Shown: positions 1 to 11,264 of the stretch, in pieces
Position numbering within the stretch: position 1 is the stretch's first letter
How the letters are laid out: every line of letters starts with the position of its first letter
Source of the DNA: Nematostella vectensis
Taxonomy: Eukaryota; Cnidaria; Anthozoa; Actiniaria; Edwardsiidae
DNA length: 64,000 nucleotides
NCBI RefSeq assembly: GCF_932526225.1
Contig: NC_064046.1
Location: 3,348,001-3,412,000 of the forward strand
Direction of reading: 5' to 3'
Made by a program: the position numbers and the translations under genes
The notes under the pieces: model-generated
Told to the model about the DNA's origin: nothing
Database searches by the model: none
What the model saw: only the letters and a program-made list of their open reading frames with translations

Positions 1-1983
1 TATCCTGCCTATGGATGGATATGCAACCCTTTACTTTCAGGGGGCAATTTATTAGAGAAGTTTTGCTGCGTAATTTTGAACAATTGGTATAGATTAAGTT
101 GGATGTAATCAAGAGTATAGAATGGATTAACCTATTAAACTTTTCAGGCTTTCAGAAAATTAATGCTACCGTCTATTGTTAGACAACCATCTCCGAATAT
201 AGCTAGGCGCTAATGATAATAAAATCTTTCAAGTTCTAAAACAAAACATTTGAAAAGAACATAAAAAAATGTATATTTCCTGGGAATCTTTTAGTGTCAG
301 CTGAAGCAACGATCTTCTCACCCCTACCACTCCTCGGCTACCGAAAATGAATGTTTGAACCTCCCTTCCTTATAAGAAAACCTGGATGCACCTCTGGACA
401 TGTTTTCTTTTGGTCTTTCTTAATGAAAATGAACATGGAAGTGGGTGGGTACCAAAAACTCATCAAAGGGGAGGGGTGGGGGGTTAGGTAGCCATCCAGA
501 CTATTCTACATTAAGAATTGCTGAATCTTTCAAAAATTGGCCAGCTATTCTATAACATACTTATTGGCATAAGGCAAGCATCTCTTGTGTGGTTAACTTG
601 CCAACAGGAATTAACCAAGAAAAAAATTCTTAAATAATATCTAAAATACTTAAAGTGATGCTTTACATGGTATTTGTTCCATTTTCTTATTCCCAGAAAC
701 TCCTTGATAAAACACATCTGGAAGATCATTCTATAAATGCACGAGTCTCTAGGCCGAATCTGACCATATCAATGCTCAGGGCAACCTATATGCCACTGTT
801 GATGGTTCAGGATGGATGGTTCAGTACAAAATTCCGATGTTGACAAAGCAAGAATGTTTGACTAATAAAAATCAGTCTGAAATATATAAGCACCATTCTA
901 AATATGACATGTCACCTTGGTATGCTTTTTATCAATATATCTCTGTGCCAGAGAATACAAGAACAGCAAAGATTGAACAAGCAAGGCACACTTTTTTAAA
1001 ATTAAGAGCCCTGAATAATGTGGACTCCATTCATACAACAGAGAGCTGCCTTATATGTCTATTGCCATTCCATTACAATCAGTATACCTGACTGTCACGT
1101 GTGGTGTGTGTCCATGTACATGTGTGACATATTATATTTAGAATGGTGCTTTGAGTGGCTTATAAATTTGTTTATTTTTTAAAGTCAGACACACAAAATT
1201 CTAATCTCTGACTAACAGTCACACCAGTCACCTCAAAACAATAACAATGGAATGGCTACGTAACTTTCTTTTACAGTTTGCTCCACATTTAACCATCTAA
1301 AAAAAAGTGTATAAGAATTAGTTTCATGACACTAGCAGTCTGATACCGTACAAACAGCACCAGTGGCAAAACCTTGGCCCCGCATGGCTGTTTTACCACC
1401 ATGCTGGGAGTCTCAAACATTTCCTTAATCGTGTGGCCAGCCAAGTACAGCAGGGCTGTTTAGCACAGGGATTAACCAAGATAAGTTCTGATTTGCACGA
1501 ACTTCAAGATGAGCAAACACTTGGTATATATAAACCGAGTAAAACAATTAGAAATAGAAGGCGATTTAAACATTTAGGTACCATCCTGAATACTGTCAGA
1601 AACAGAGATCACCTCATAATATTTACATGAAAAGTGACAAGCCTTAAATTATTGTTTCAGCTGTACCATTTCATGCTTAACATAAAAGGATCTCATATAA
1701 AGAGGTTATTAAAAGTTTAATCTTTCCTTAGGCATTGGAGGAGGGGTTTGTAAGGTATACTTATATTATACAGTTCTATTCTTTAACTGACTTTTTGTCT
1801 TTCTGCTGGTGTTGCACCTCTATCATAACAATTGAGTGTCTCATATAATAACAAACATAATTCGTTAGCAACTTGTCCGACACTTCGGGTACTATTAGCA
1901 GAAATATTTTTTTTACTAAAAATTGATTTTCCGAGCTATAAATATTTATCATTAGTTTACACAGATATGAGTCAATTCGCTTT
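1..1983. other. intergenic, no gene recognised
   Basis: AT-rich sequence with only short open frames and no recognisable protein similarity, splice-bounded exon or RNA gene. It lies downstream of the leftward gene that ends at 1984, so its right edge should hold that gene's 3' untranslated region. A G-rich low-complexity patch lies near 465-490. Confidence 0.6.
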
Positions 1984-2640
1984 TCAGAAGCCATTCACAG
2001 ACGGGCCCGCCATTTTGGATCCGTCGTCTCTGCATTCGACTTTATAGTTCTGTCCAGAATTATTATCCCAGAACTCTTTACCATCGGCTCTAAAGCAAAT
2101 TGCAAAATCAATATTTCCCCCAGAAGCCATAAAATACTCTGGAATTGTCACTGCAAAAGAGAAGCGATCAGAATTACCATCAAACGAATCCAGGACGTAG
2201 CTCGCGGGGACATCTGTGAACGAGTGCCAAGAGTCTAGTGTATATCTCACCAAAACTTCCTTATGATAAGAAATATTCTTCACCTTGATAGTACCCATGA
2301 TGGTATTGCGTGATGTTGAGGCGTTTTCCATACAGACAAATTCATTTTCGAGTCGAAGTTTGAAACCCTCCAAAGCCACAGGTTGAGAGAAGCAAATATT
2401 CAAGATCTTTTGATATTTTTGTAGTTCGCGCTTAGTCATAGCTAAGGCAACGTGCATATTAAACTCCTCATCGCTGTACACTGAAACTAAAGGCTTCCCA
2501 AAGCCATCAGCAAAGTGGACATTCTTCCTTTTTGGTGGAAGGGACTGGTGTTTGCGGAGAATGGAGTGACTGTTTTCTTCCTCGTCAACATTGAAGTCAA
2601 GTCGACCTCGAACAGATGAAGCTCGTTTAACACGCTCCAT
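1984..2640 (-). CDS. protein phosphatase 1 regulatory subunit 3-like, glycogen-targeting (CBM21)
   Basis: Single-exon CDS of 218 codons. The start chosen is the ATG at 2640-2638; the open frame runs six codons further upstream only to a GTG. Near residues 39-45 the segment KNVHFAD is the RVxF-type docking motif for the PP1 catalytic subunit. Residues about 95-205 form a CBM21 starch/glycogen-binding domain, with the hallmark strings WHSFTDVPASYV and FWDNNSGQNYKV. Known family role: PP1 glycogen-targeting subunits bring the phosphatase to glycogen, where it activates glycogen synthase and restrains phosphorylase. Length and lack of introns fit the PPP1R3B/C/D type, but I cannot assign one vertebrate orthologue. 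It is a carbohydrate-metabolism gene in the same window as the PEPCK cluster, which may be chance. Confidence 0.9.
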   Translation of the reverse strand: MERVKRASSVRGRLDFNVDEEENSHSILRKHQSLPPKRKNVHFADGFGKPLVSVYSDEEFNMHVALAMTKRELQKYQKILNICFSQPVALEGFKLRLENEFVCMENASTSRNTIMGTIKVKNISYHKEVLVRYTLDSWHSFTDVPASYVLDSFDGNSDRFSFAVTIPEYFMASGGNIDFAICFRADGKEFWDNNSGQNYKVECRDDGSKMAGPSVNGF

Positions 2641-3821
2641 TTCGGCAATTTCTCTCACATATTTGGCAAAGACGCAGAACAGGTATCAAAGCAATCCATC
2701 ATCGAGGCTCTATGGAGAAAACTGCCGCCATAGTACCAGAAAAAGGACAATTTCTGGGGTTATGATCACAACGAACACACTATGTGCTAAGGATCACGTT
2801 CTTGACCGTCCTTGCAACCTGATTGGCTAACGAGGTACTTATTGTTCCACATGTTTTCTCAGATACCTAAATTTTTGTGTCCATACAATAAACAAAATTT
2901 AATAATACGTTATAGAATAATGGTAATAGACAAATATATAAACCTTTGGAATGGCATTTTTGTAAAACTTTGCTTCGAGTAATGTTCTCAATGCGTCGTC
3001 GGCGATCAATACTTCTCTTGTTTACACTTTGTCTGCTTAGCAGCCGCAAAATAACCTATATGTTCCAAATAAAATCTTTTTTTTTTAGAAGTTTTGTAAG
3101 AAAACAATTGAAATAACAGATGGGGTGCTTATTTAATCTTCCATGTCCAGGGCGTTACGTTTATTCAAGGAAGGCGCTTTTTTCAAAATACCTTTTGTCT
3201 CTTTGTTTTTTCCTTACTATGTATGGAGTAAAATCCTTCCAGAACCATAATAAAAAAAGCTCTCAATTGTAAAGTGCTGGGCAGGTATCATAGTGCAACA
3301 CGAAGCGCTTTTTTTTGAGGAGGTGGGAGAGGGGGAGGGGTGGGGGTGGGGGGTCAAGTAATTTCTGTATGATACCCTGCCCCTCCCCCGGATGTGACGC
3401 ATCAACACTCCAGCTTCCTTTTCGCGCGTCATAATTTTTTTTTAGTTTTTTGCGCCCCAATTTTGAGTTGTATGTAAAATCGCGCGTAGTGCCAAAATAA
3501 GTGTGGTGCGATGTTCGGTCATCTGGCCTTTTCTGGGTAAAAGACCATATTTTCTTCACAATATCAAGTTGATGATTATGTTTTTTTTTATCATATTCAT
3601 GGTTTCCTTACAAATAATTATGCTACAAGCAAGGCACCTACCGAGCGCTGGCTCGATTGTTTACGGTTTAGGGTAGTGATCCTAAACTTCACTAAGATGG
3701 TTTACAAAGCAAATTAATCGCCATATGAATAGGCTAGTTCTAACACACTTAACAATGGTATAAGTGTCATGGACCATACATGGGCATACATTGTAGTCGT
3801 TATTCTGATGAGTGAGATATT
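2641..3821. other. intergenic, no gene recognised
   Basis: Region upstream of the PP1 subunit gene and downstream of the VHL-like gene. It includes a G-rich stretch at about 3318-3352 and short open frames without family resemblance. No gene seen. Confidence 0.55.
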
Positions 3822-6800
3822 CTAGTCACTGCTGCTGCTGCTTCCACTGCTTCCGCTATCATCCCAAGGGTCTGGAAACAAAATATTATTTTATACGTGC
3901 ATACCTGTCAACCTTCGAAAATCTCAAGGCTTGATAATTTTAGGGGGGATGGGTGGGGTATATTCATTATTTGGGGGGGAGGGGTGGGTTTAACCTTGCA
4001 GGGGTTTGCAAGGGGGTGTTAGATAAATTGCGCTACGCAAGGGAATTATTTTTTCAAATATTTTAATAAAAAAGGGAAAATGATGATTTTCTATAAATAA
4101 CTTTTCGGAAGCTAAAAAAAATTGCTAAAAAGCGGGAGATTTGGTGCTCAACGAGGGGAGCGGGAGAAGGAGTCCAAAATGTTTAGGGAGCAACTGCAGA
4201 ATACCCGTCCACAAAGAGTTAACAATGAGACTTCACACCTCAATTTCTATAGAACGAGGCAGAAAATATAAGGAAAATGCAAATAAGTGGACGGGTATTC
4301 TGCAGTTTAGCCATGTTTAGACTCCCGCCTAATACGGGAGAGTCGACAGGTATGTACATGCCCCGTTGACTTTCTATTGTCTCATAGAAAACTCGAACTC
4401 GTAGTCTAATTGTTAATTAAGAAACTCAGTTGAATAAGAACGATCACACCCTTTAATTAAGAGAAAAATAATTAGCACAAGAGCTATGATAATCACAAGT
4501 ATTTCTTACCTTCAGTAAGGTAAACCTTTTGGATTGGCTGGTTGGTGCGTGTGGGCCAGTAAAAGGAGCCAAAATTTAAAAACAGAAGGTCATCTTCGTC
4601 ACGCGGGTCGCAACAGAGCCAGCAATGTCCCTCCATTGTGTTAACCCGCCAGCACCTGCAATATGACATGACTTTTAAAGAGTGCCGATCAGCCCTCATG
4701 TAATTATTTTTATTGACTTATTCAAGAGCGCAACAAACGTACTATCTGCGTGGCCCATGAAACAGTATACGAGGGGCAAAGATCAAGGCTTGATGATACG
4801 ATACAGAACCAATTATCGATTTCTCTATTAAATGTGGGATATAAACAGCTTTTCGCTCCGAATCCCTTAATACCATGCCTTTTTATGAACTGACCTTCCT
4901 TTCCTGAGCTCCTTCTTGCTCTCCCGATGACCCTTGGTGTTAATCCACTCAAGCCTCACCTTTCGTCCTGTCTGGTTGATAAATTTGACCTGGACTGGTG
5001 CTGTGGCCTCTGTCTTGGATTTCATCCTGCCAATATCCTCTGAAAACAAGGCAACCTAATTAATTATGGCCATGGAAAAAGAGCAGACAAAGAGAAGAAA
5101 AATGTAGAGACAGACAGACATAATTTGCGCTATACAAATTCTAATGACTTCTTTACCTGGTTCGTTCTTGATTTTCAGACAGAAATATGGACAGACCGAA
5201 CAGACACAATTTGCTACACAAACACTAAAGACTTATGCTGTATTAGCACCAAAACCATGTTTATAGTTAAACAAGGTTTTTCTTTGCCTGATAATTTGCC
5301 AAGTTTCCCATTGTGTTGAATTCTTACTAGCTAAATGATCACTTAGTAACATGTACAGCATAGTCTATTCAGTTTTGTTCTTGGTTCTGTCCACTAACTG
5401 GTTTAGGTGCTGGTGTGAATGCTGTATTAGTCTCATCTTACATTTTTGTTGGCCTCCCATCTTTACCTGGTTCCTTCTTGACTTCCACTGTCACATGTTT
5501 AGACCCTGAGTGATCAGGAGTGGCAATGTATATGGTATTCACACCAATTATCAGCCCCGTTTTCCCCTTGGGATCCAGTGCAGTGAAATGGGTTGTCTCA
5601 AAGGTGTCGGTACTGATATTTTTACCATCCTTCACTTTACAAAGCTTGGAAGGGAGAAGAAAGTTAAGTTAGGTAACACAGTTCTGAAACAACCCTAGCC
5701 AGTCATCATATAATCAGCATCATCATTAACAACATTTTCATTATTAACATCACCATACCATCCCTCACTTTACAAAGCTTGGAAAGGAGAAAAAAGTTAA
5801 GTTAGGTAACACAGTTCTGGAACAACCCTAGCCAGTCATCATATAATCAGCATCATCATTAACGACATTTTTATTATTAACATCACCATTAACATCTCTC
5901 ACTTTACAAAGCTTGTAAGGGAGAAGATAGTTAAGGAGGTAAAACAGTTCTGGAACAACCCTAGCCAGTCACCATATAATCAGCATCATCATTAACAACA
6001 TTTTCATTATTACCATCACCATTACCATCCTTCACTTTACAAAGCTTGTAAGGGAGAAGAAAGTTAATTGGTAACACAGTTCTGAAACAACCCTAGCAAG
6101 CCATCATATAATCACCATCATGTTCATTAACAACATTTTCTTAACCTATGTATCTTATGTAATTACTGTACCTTCTTAAAACGTCCTTTCTTGTCAATCT
6201 GGTAAATGATCACTTTTCGCCCAGATCTGTTCACAAATGTTACATTCAAGTGATTCCTCTCTTCCACTGAGTGAGGCCCTGGAAAAATAATAAATAACAT
6301 CAACCAGGGGCGGATCCAGGTTTTCAAAATAGGGGGTGGATAATGATAATTTAAATATATAATTTAAAGTGACTTTTCTTTTCATTCACTCAAAAAGGGA
6401 AGGGGGTGGTGGGTATCCATCCAATCCGCCCCTCCCCCTGTATTTGCCCCTGTCAAGGAATGGAATATCAGTTTATTCTTAGATAAAAAAATGATAAAGG
6501 ACTTATCTTGATTGGCCTTATTAGGGGAGTTGCCCCTCCCAGAAATTTGTTTATTCTGAATCTAATGATACTGGTCTTTTTGACATAAATCAGACACCTA
6601 CCATAATCCTCATCATCACTGTCACTTTCAGATGCCTATAAAACAGGAGAAAGTCACATTTAAGTCTCTGCTTTAAACAGAGAATTATAAGTAAACCATC
6701 AACCATGTGATCACACAGAACATTACCAGGGGCATCTTTCCTGGACAATCTTTATAAAAGGCAAATCAAAATCAGAATAACTAGCAAAATTTGGGTGACA

Positions 6801-8617
6801 GGCTAAAAAGCCAAGAAACACCCCGTTCACTCCCCTTGACACAATGAAAAGGAAAAGTATATGAGGACTTCGATAAAAACAGACAGGGGTTATCATCCAC
6901 ACAATCAATTTTAAACCAAAGGGATGACACTTGGGCATGGTAACAGAAATAATTCTTACCCCTAAGAGATAGCAGAATCGTAAAAATCCTTCAACACCCC
7001 CTAAGGGATAGCTGCTGGTTGAAATTATATACCCTAAAAGATGTGACGATCACCCCGTCTACTTTTCTGGAGAGTCCCCCCAGGAATTTAACCTACATTT
7101 CCAGCAGCAGTAGGACCTCCATATCCCCCATGAGCTGCGCCACCAGGATGTCCACCAGGGTACCCCCCAGGGGGAGGATAGTACCCCCCTGGTTGCTGAC
7201 CTGGCGGTGGGTAATATCCTCCTGCGCCAGGGGGGGGCTGCCAGAGTAGAAATAATTATTCACTATAGATTATTTCATTCTTGTAGGTACAATGCAAAGA
7301 GGGCAGCCACAAATATTTGAGCAGTCACCCTTATAGGTACAGTACCCAAAATAGGGAAAAAAACATCAATCAATGGCTGTCATTTTTCTAAATGGTCTAA
7401 AGGAGCCTGGGGCAAGCGCACAAGAGACCTGTGATATTCTGAAAAATGTTAGGGACTACGCTCCATTTCCAAGATGGATGCCAGCAAAATTGTAGTAAAC
7501 AAGAATTCATTACATGGAAATTTCCGTCTTATAAACCTCTAGAGAGATAAAAACGTGAAAAAATGATTGAAGTGGACTCCCAAATATGGTATGTAATGCC
7601 TAATAAGGCAATGACCAAGCAAGCTAGAAAAACAACAGTTTTCAAAACAAGATTGACTGATATGACATATTTTGCCACTTTAGTGGCTGCCTGCTCAATA
7701 CAGGGTGGACACTAGAATTTTGAGCTGTAATATTCATGCTGATTTTAAGTCTTCTTTAGAAATGTAATGTTATACTCACAGGGTAATTGGCAGGCGGTGG
7801 ACCACCAGGGTACCCCCCTGGGGGAGGAGCCCCTGGGTACCCCCCTGCGGGAGGAGCTCCAGGGTACCCTCCAGGAGGAGGGGCGTATCCCTGAGGAGGT
7901 GGAGCAGGGTAGTTAGTCAATGGGTGGTTCTGTGGGGGAATACCTCCGCCCTCTTGAGGCACATACTGTGGAAAAGAACAAATATACATAATTAATTTAA
8001 ACGTTGGAAAGGGTATGTTCTTAGAACTAAGCAAAAAATGTTGTTTTTAGTATTTCTGTCTGCCTACCCCTTGTCTGCCTTCCTGTCAGTCTGCAGGGGC
8101 AGATCTAGCTTTTCGCCAAAGGTGGGGTTTGGCTTAGCGACAAAGGGGTAGGGGGTAATTTTTTGTTACAAATGGCTTTCTGGCAGCCCAAACGGGGGTT
8201 AAACCCCCTAAACCCTCCCCCTAGAACCGCTACAGGTCTGCGTGCTTACATGTTTTTGTTTGTCTACTTGAACAACTGACCTTTGCCTCTTACACATGTG
8301 CGGAGAAAAGGTGCGCAGACAGAAAAAAAATCTAAGATTTTGAGACTCTATCTAAAAGACTGCTTCAAGCAGTTGAGGGGCAAGGGATACATGCATCCCC
8401 TGTGCCCACCCCTCGCTACATGTCCCTCGTACTCTCTAAAACAACCTACCGGTGGTGGAGCATATCCTCCAGGGGGAGGCTGCTGGTAACCTCCAGGCGG
8501 TGGGTAATACCCCCCTGGTTGCCCAGGAGCAGGGTAATGTCCAGGGGGGGGCTGGTTGTACCCAGGGTACCCTCCTTGACCAGGCGGTTGAGTACCAGGG
8601 GGAGGTGGCTCTGACAT
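3822..8617 (-). CDS. PGY-rich protein with two VHL beta-like domains
   Basis: Nine coding exons, all with GT/AG borders and consistent phase: 8617-8450, 7965-7780, 7237-7097, 6635-6602, 6278-6172, 5644-5467, 5039-4895, 4655-4510, 3871-3822 (stop TAG). They sum to 385 codons, 384 residues. Residues 1-165 are repeats of the GGYPGAPPP/GGYYPPP kind, like the disordered tails of annexin A7/A11. Then comes an acidic linker (SESDSDDEDYG). Domain 1 (about 190-275) has VTFVNRSGRKVIIYQID. Domain 2 (about 290-365) has VKFINQTGRKVRLEWIN, then RVNTMEGHCW and FLNFGSFYWPT, the pattern of the von Hippel-Lindau beta domain. The protein ends in an acidic/serine tail (DPWDDSGSSGSSSSD). No alpha domain or elongin-C (BC) box follows, so it is unlikely to be a complete VHL E3 receptor. 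Function is not known to me; a hydroxyproline reader or scaffold is an inference. Confidence 0.82.
3898..4355. mobile_element. interspersed inverted-repeat element (host), interrupted
   Basis: The ends GCATACCTGTCAACC and GTCGACAGGTATG are imperfect inverted repeats. A second copy in opposite orientation lies at about 40846-41165 and shares the segments reading roughly AAATCTCCCGC and ATAGAAAATCATCAT. The right part of this copy carries the nested 126-bp insertion at 4187-4312. It lies in the last intron of the VHL-like gene. Confidence 0.7.
4187..4312. mobile_element. 126-bp MITE with 8-bp target duplication
   Basis: Terminal inverted repeats contain AACTGCAGAATACCCGTCCA on the left and its exact complement on the right, with outer ends GG and CC. 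The flanks are an exact 8-bp duplication, ATGTTTAG, at 4179-4186 and 4313-4320. An 8-bp duplication is typical of hAT-family insertion. It lies inside an older repeat, so the insertion order can be read directly. Confidence 0.88.
5623..6140. repeat. about 130-bp tandem repeat, four copies, containing duplicated exon edge
   Basis: Four copies of a unit containing CACTTTACAAAGCTTG, then AGGGAGAAG, a CAACCCTAGCCAGTCATCA segment and a CATCATTAAC run. Copies begin near 5623, 5756, 5889 and 6025. The copy at 5623 overlaps the acceptor side of exon 6 of the VHL-like gene, so the other three are copies of that exon/intron junction within intron 5. Confidence 0.85.
6305..6452. mobile_element. small MITE, CAGGGGC termini
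   Basis: Starts CAGGGGCGGATCCAGG and ends in the rough inverse TATTTGCCCCTG. The flanks TCAAC and TCAAG suggest a 4-bp duplication. A related element with CAGGGGCAGATCT ends is at 39228-39376, and a partial one begins near 8092. It lies in intron 4 of the VHL-like gene. Confidence 0.6.
8092..8235. repeat. partial copy of the CAGGGGC MITE family
   Basis: Begins CAGGGGCAGATCTAGC like the element at 39228-39376, but the far end is not clear. It lies in intron 1 of the VHL-like gene. Confidence 0.45.
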
Positions 8618-9925
8618 CTAGAACAGAGACTTAGAAAATCAGTTATACTACAAGCGAACCAATAAACAATACACAATTCACCAAGCGAAATTGTGTTGAT
8701 TATTGTCCTTATTTCGGCGTTAAAACAGAAAATCAGTTCTGTTCAGTTCTAATATTGCACTGATACAGTATTAATGCAATCAATCTATCAATACTCTTTA
8801 TTTACAGTGCGTTTTTGCATACAAGTTTTGCATTTTTTCACAAATGGCCAAATGGCATTTCAGATGTGTGTGCGATATCACAAAAACTGCCAATTGAATT
8901 TCCTTTTCGTCAGGATAACAATCGAAATTTACAAAAATAAACTTGTGAAGAAAACGCAAAAAATAATTCAAAATATTGAAAGCAGTGTGTCTATTGGAAG
9001 TTTCTTTAAGGATGTGATTGATAATTTAGAGCGGATGGCCTGTTAAATATCTCGGATTTTAATAGATTCTTTAGTCTTTTAACGGTTGAGGTTTCCGTCG
9101 GACCTCTGGAAGTAAACTGGTGACAATGCGGCTTTAAGTAGTAAGAAGATTCGTTTGAACTTCTAAAAAATAAAAGCCATTCAATAGCTTTGGAAACCAT
9201 TCAAGTGTAGTACATCCAAAATAGCTGAAGTCAATGCTTATTGGGCTAAGTGCATCAAAAATAAATTATCTGTTTTAATTATCATAAGCATGTTTGTGGC
9301 AGTATAAGGCTTGAATAATTCACTGCAACAAGAGACATGTCTTTGCTAACAGGTACTTTAGGTAAATATAGCAAACTATCGAAAACAACAACCCAAAACA
9401 GAAACGATCTTCATGTCTATCAATACATTAGGATGAACTACCTCTTTATTGCAAATAAATTAACACATGCAAAATCATTTATATAAGGTTCACTAATCCA
9501 AAAAACGAAAGCTTTAAAAAACTTAGAGAAAGCTTTCTGTGTTTGCAAAACAGTGCCACAAACGAGAATTCGGAAATAGAAGGAACTAGAGATAACCCTA
9601 AAATAACGCCATTTTGTCTGGTTGTTTTGCTATCGTTGAAGCAGAACATTGTGCAATACTAACTATAACCAAATCCTTTGGCATATACTAGAGCCTTACC
9701 TTGGAAGGGAAAGAACCTGAAAGAATTCGGTTAAAGGCGACCTGACGCACTCGCGAAAACGGGAAAAAAAACACGACTTTTTAGCTAGTAAAAACCGGTT
9801 TGCCTGTCTCGTGACATCACAGGGTACCCGGGAATCAAAATATACCTTTTTTCGCGTATTTGCGAAGAGTGGCACTAAGTACGCCTGCGTAGGAGATCAA
9901 GGGGATAGGGAAGACAGGGGACTTT
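8618..9925. other. intergenic; contains a truncated MITE
   Basis: Upstream of the VHL-like gene, so it should hold its promoter, although no TATA box stands out. Positions about 8930-9136 are a one-ended copy of the element found complete at 55071-55316. No coding gene seen. Confidence 0.55.
8930..9136. mobile_element. truncated TTAA-type MITE
   Basis: Matches, in reverse orientation, the interior and one end of the element at 55071-55316, including CTGGTGACAATGCGGCTTTAA at the right end. The opposite terminus is not found, so this copy is truncated. Confidence 0.7.
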
Positions 9926-9965
9926 CTAAGAGATCACGTGACCTTTTTGGGTGGCAAATTCAAAA

Positions 9966-10032
9966 CAAAATGACCAAGCAAAAAAAAAAAACAGAAATGA
10001 CTGCGCCCACCACACCAGAGAACGACGAAGAA
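9966..10032 (+). repeat. direct repeat shared with the right flank of the virus
   Basis: The segment with AAATGACTGCGCCCACCACA and CCAGAGAACGACG recurs nearly unchanged, in the same orientation, at about 23609-23668. Both copies lie outside the viral inverted repeats. Confidence 0.75.
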
Positions 10033-10117
10033 ACAACTAAATCCTTTCTTATAAAAAGAATTCTGTTTTTTTTTCCTAATAAGCGCTGATTAAGTTTTTT
10101 TTGCTGTTAATTTGCCG

Positions 10118-10123
10118 CTAAAA
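10118..10123. repeat. target-site duplication, left (CTAAAA)
   Basis: CTAAAA immediately precedes the G-run that starts the viral inverted repeat. The identical hexamer follows the other end at 23195-23200. Six bases is the duplication length known for Polinton/Maverick integration. Confidence 0.85.
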
Positions 10124-10462
10124 GGGGGGGGGACTGGGTGGTTTGAGTGAAACCCCCCTGGGGGCCGCGGCGGGCCCCTCCGACCCCCCCAGCCCCGTCT
10201 CTATATATCAAGCGTATAATGTTTCACGTACATGAATAGTTAGGGCAATCGTTCATGTAGGCCAAATCGGTTTTACGTACATGAATAATTAGGGAAATTG
10301 TTCATGTAGGCCGGGCGCGTTTCGCGTACATGAATAATTAATTAGGGCTGTAGGCCGGGCGCGTTTTGAATAATTAGGGTGTAGGCCAAATCGGTTTCAC
10401 GTACATAAATAATAAGGGCAATTGTCCATGTAGGCCGGGCCGTTTCAGGTACATAAGGTCGG
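10124..10462 (+). repeat. left terminal inverted repeat of the virus
   Basis: Starts with nine G followed by ACTGGGTGGTTTGAGT, then a GC-rich block, then CTATATATCAAGCGTATAATG, then several copies of a roughly 48-bp unit with ACGTACATGAATAATTAGGG and TTCATGTAGGCC. The first 230 bp or so match the reverse complement of the right end almost base for base. The inner units are fewer and more degenerate than on the right. Confidence 0.93.
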
Positions 10463-10732
10463 GGCGAAAAAGCGCATGGATAAATCTACGCAATACCTAC
10501 GGAGCGCGGAATGACCGTTTTTCGGCCGTAAATTCGAAGCCGCTGGCGTGGCGTTTAAACCTGAGCTTCACTCGAACACCTCGCTCCCGAACTCCTCGCG
10601 AATTTCTCGCAGCCTCTTTTTCATCTTTTCGCGTGCCTCCAGGGAAGGCCCTTTCCCGCTTTTTTTATCGCGCGGTGCGAGGCCGTGTCGAGCTCTGATA
10701 GCGGCCTTGAGCGCGTTGTATCTCTCTTGTTC
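10463..10732. other. viral intergenic segment
   Basis: GC-rich viral sequence between the left inverted repeat and the first leftward ORF. It may hold the 3' end of that gene's transcript or a lost gene. Nothing recognisable was found. Confidence 0.5.
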
Positions 10733-11248
10733 CTAAAGTATTAACCGAAACTCTTCGTCTGAGATACGCCCGTCTTGCAGAGCCTTTGAGACCAGCTCGC
10801 TGATCGAGTTTTTCTTACTCTCTGCTAAAACCATCGTGTCTTCGTGTTTAGCCACCTTGCTCGTAAGACCCCTAGAGACCACCCCCGCGCCCGCGCCCAC
10901 GACACCGACCAGCCTAGCGACCCCTGCCAGCGGAGCGCCGATCAGAACCCCTATCCCACTCAAAGAGACTCCCAGCCCGGCACTGGAGAGCGCCCCTGCA
11001 GCGATGCCGGATGCCACAGACACAGCATTGGTAACGGCAAAGGCGCGCTTATACTTCTTCCGCACCAGTCGATAATGCGTTATCTCCTTGTCTAGAGCCG
11101 CCCGAGTGTCACGTATTATCTTGAGTCGGAAACTTTGCGCGTCGCCGCCGGTGCTTGCCGGAGCGGTAGGCGTCGTGTGCGTTTTCGGGGGGCAGACACT
11201 GGGGAGCGGGGGGTATTTGCCACCGCTGCTAACGTCGCTGTTTGCCAT
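10733..11248 (-). CDS. small viral membrane protein, unrecognised
   Basis: 171 codons from ATG at 11248. It has a Ser/Thr/Pro-rich N-terminus, a basic stretch near residues 60-70, then a long Gly/Ala/Val-rich hydrophobic region (about 75-130) that could form two membrane segments, and a charged C-terminus. It is the leftmost gene of the element, 16 bp downstream of the penton-like gene and on the same strand, so the two may be co-transcribed. The Gly/Ala hydrophobic core resembles small virion membrane proteins of this virus group in composition only. The function is unknown. The frame is intact. Confidence 0.7.
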   Translation of the reverse strand: MANSDVSSGGKYPPLPSVCPPKTHTTPTAPASTGGDAQSFRLKIIRDTRAALDKEITHYRLVRKKYKRAFAVTNAVSVASGIAAGALSSAGLGVSLSGIGVLIGAPLAGVARLVGVVGAGAGVVSRGLTSKVAKHEDTMVLAESKKNSISELVSKALQDGRISDEEFRLIL

Positions 11249-11264
11249 GCTTGTTATGTCGGAC

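Larger units (their letters stand above)
9926..10123. mobile_element. left half of a host inverted-repeat element split by the virus
   Basis: Begins CTTTCTAAGAGATCACGTGA and then TTTTTGGGTGGC. The right half at 23195-23241 ends in the inverse of this. The junction sequence resembles related copies near 26585-26735 and 30875-31045, which carry AAGCGC, TTTTGCC and GGAGCGCGCGAG/GGAGCATGCAC blocks in the same order. The virus therefore inserted inside this element. Confidence 0.75.
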
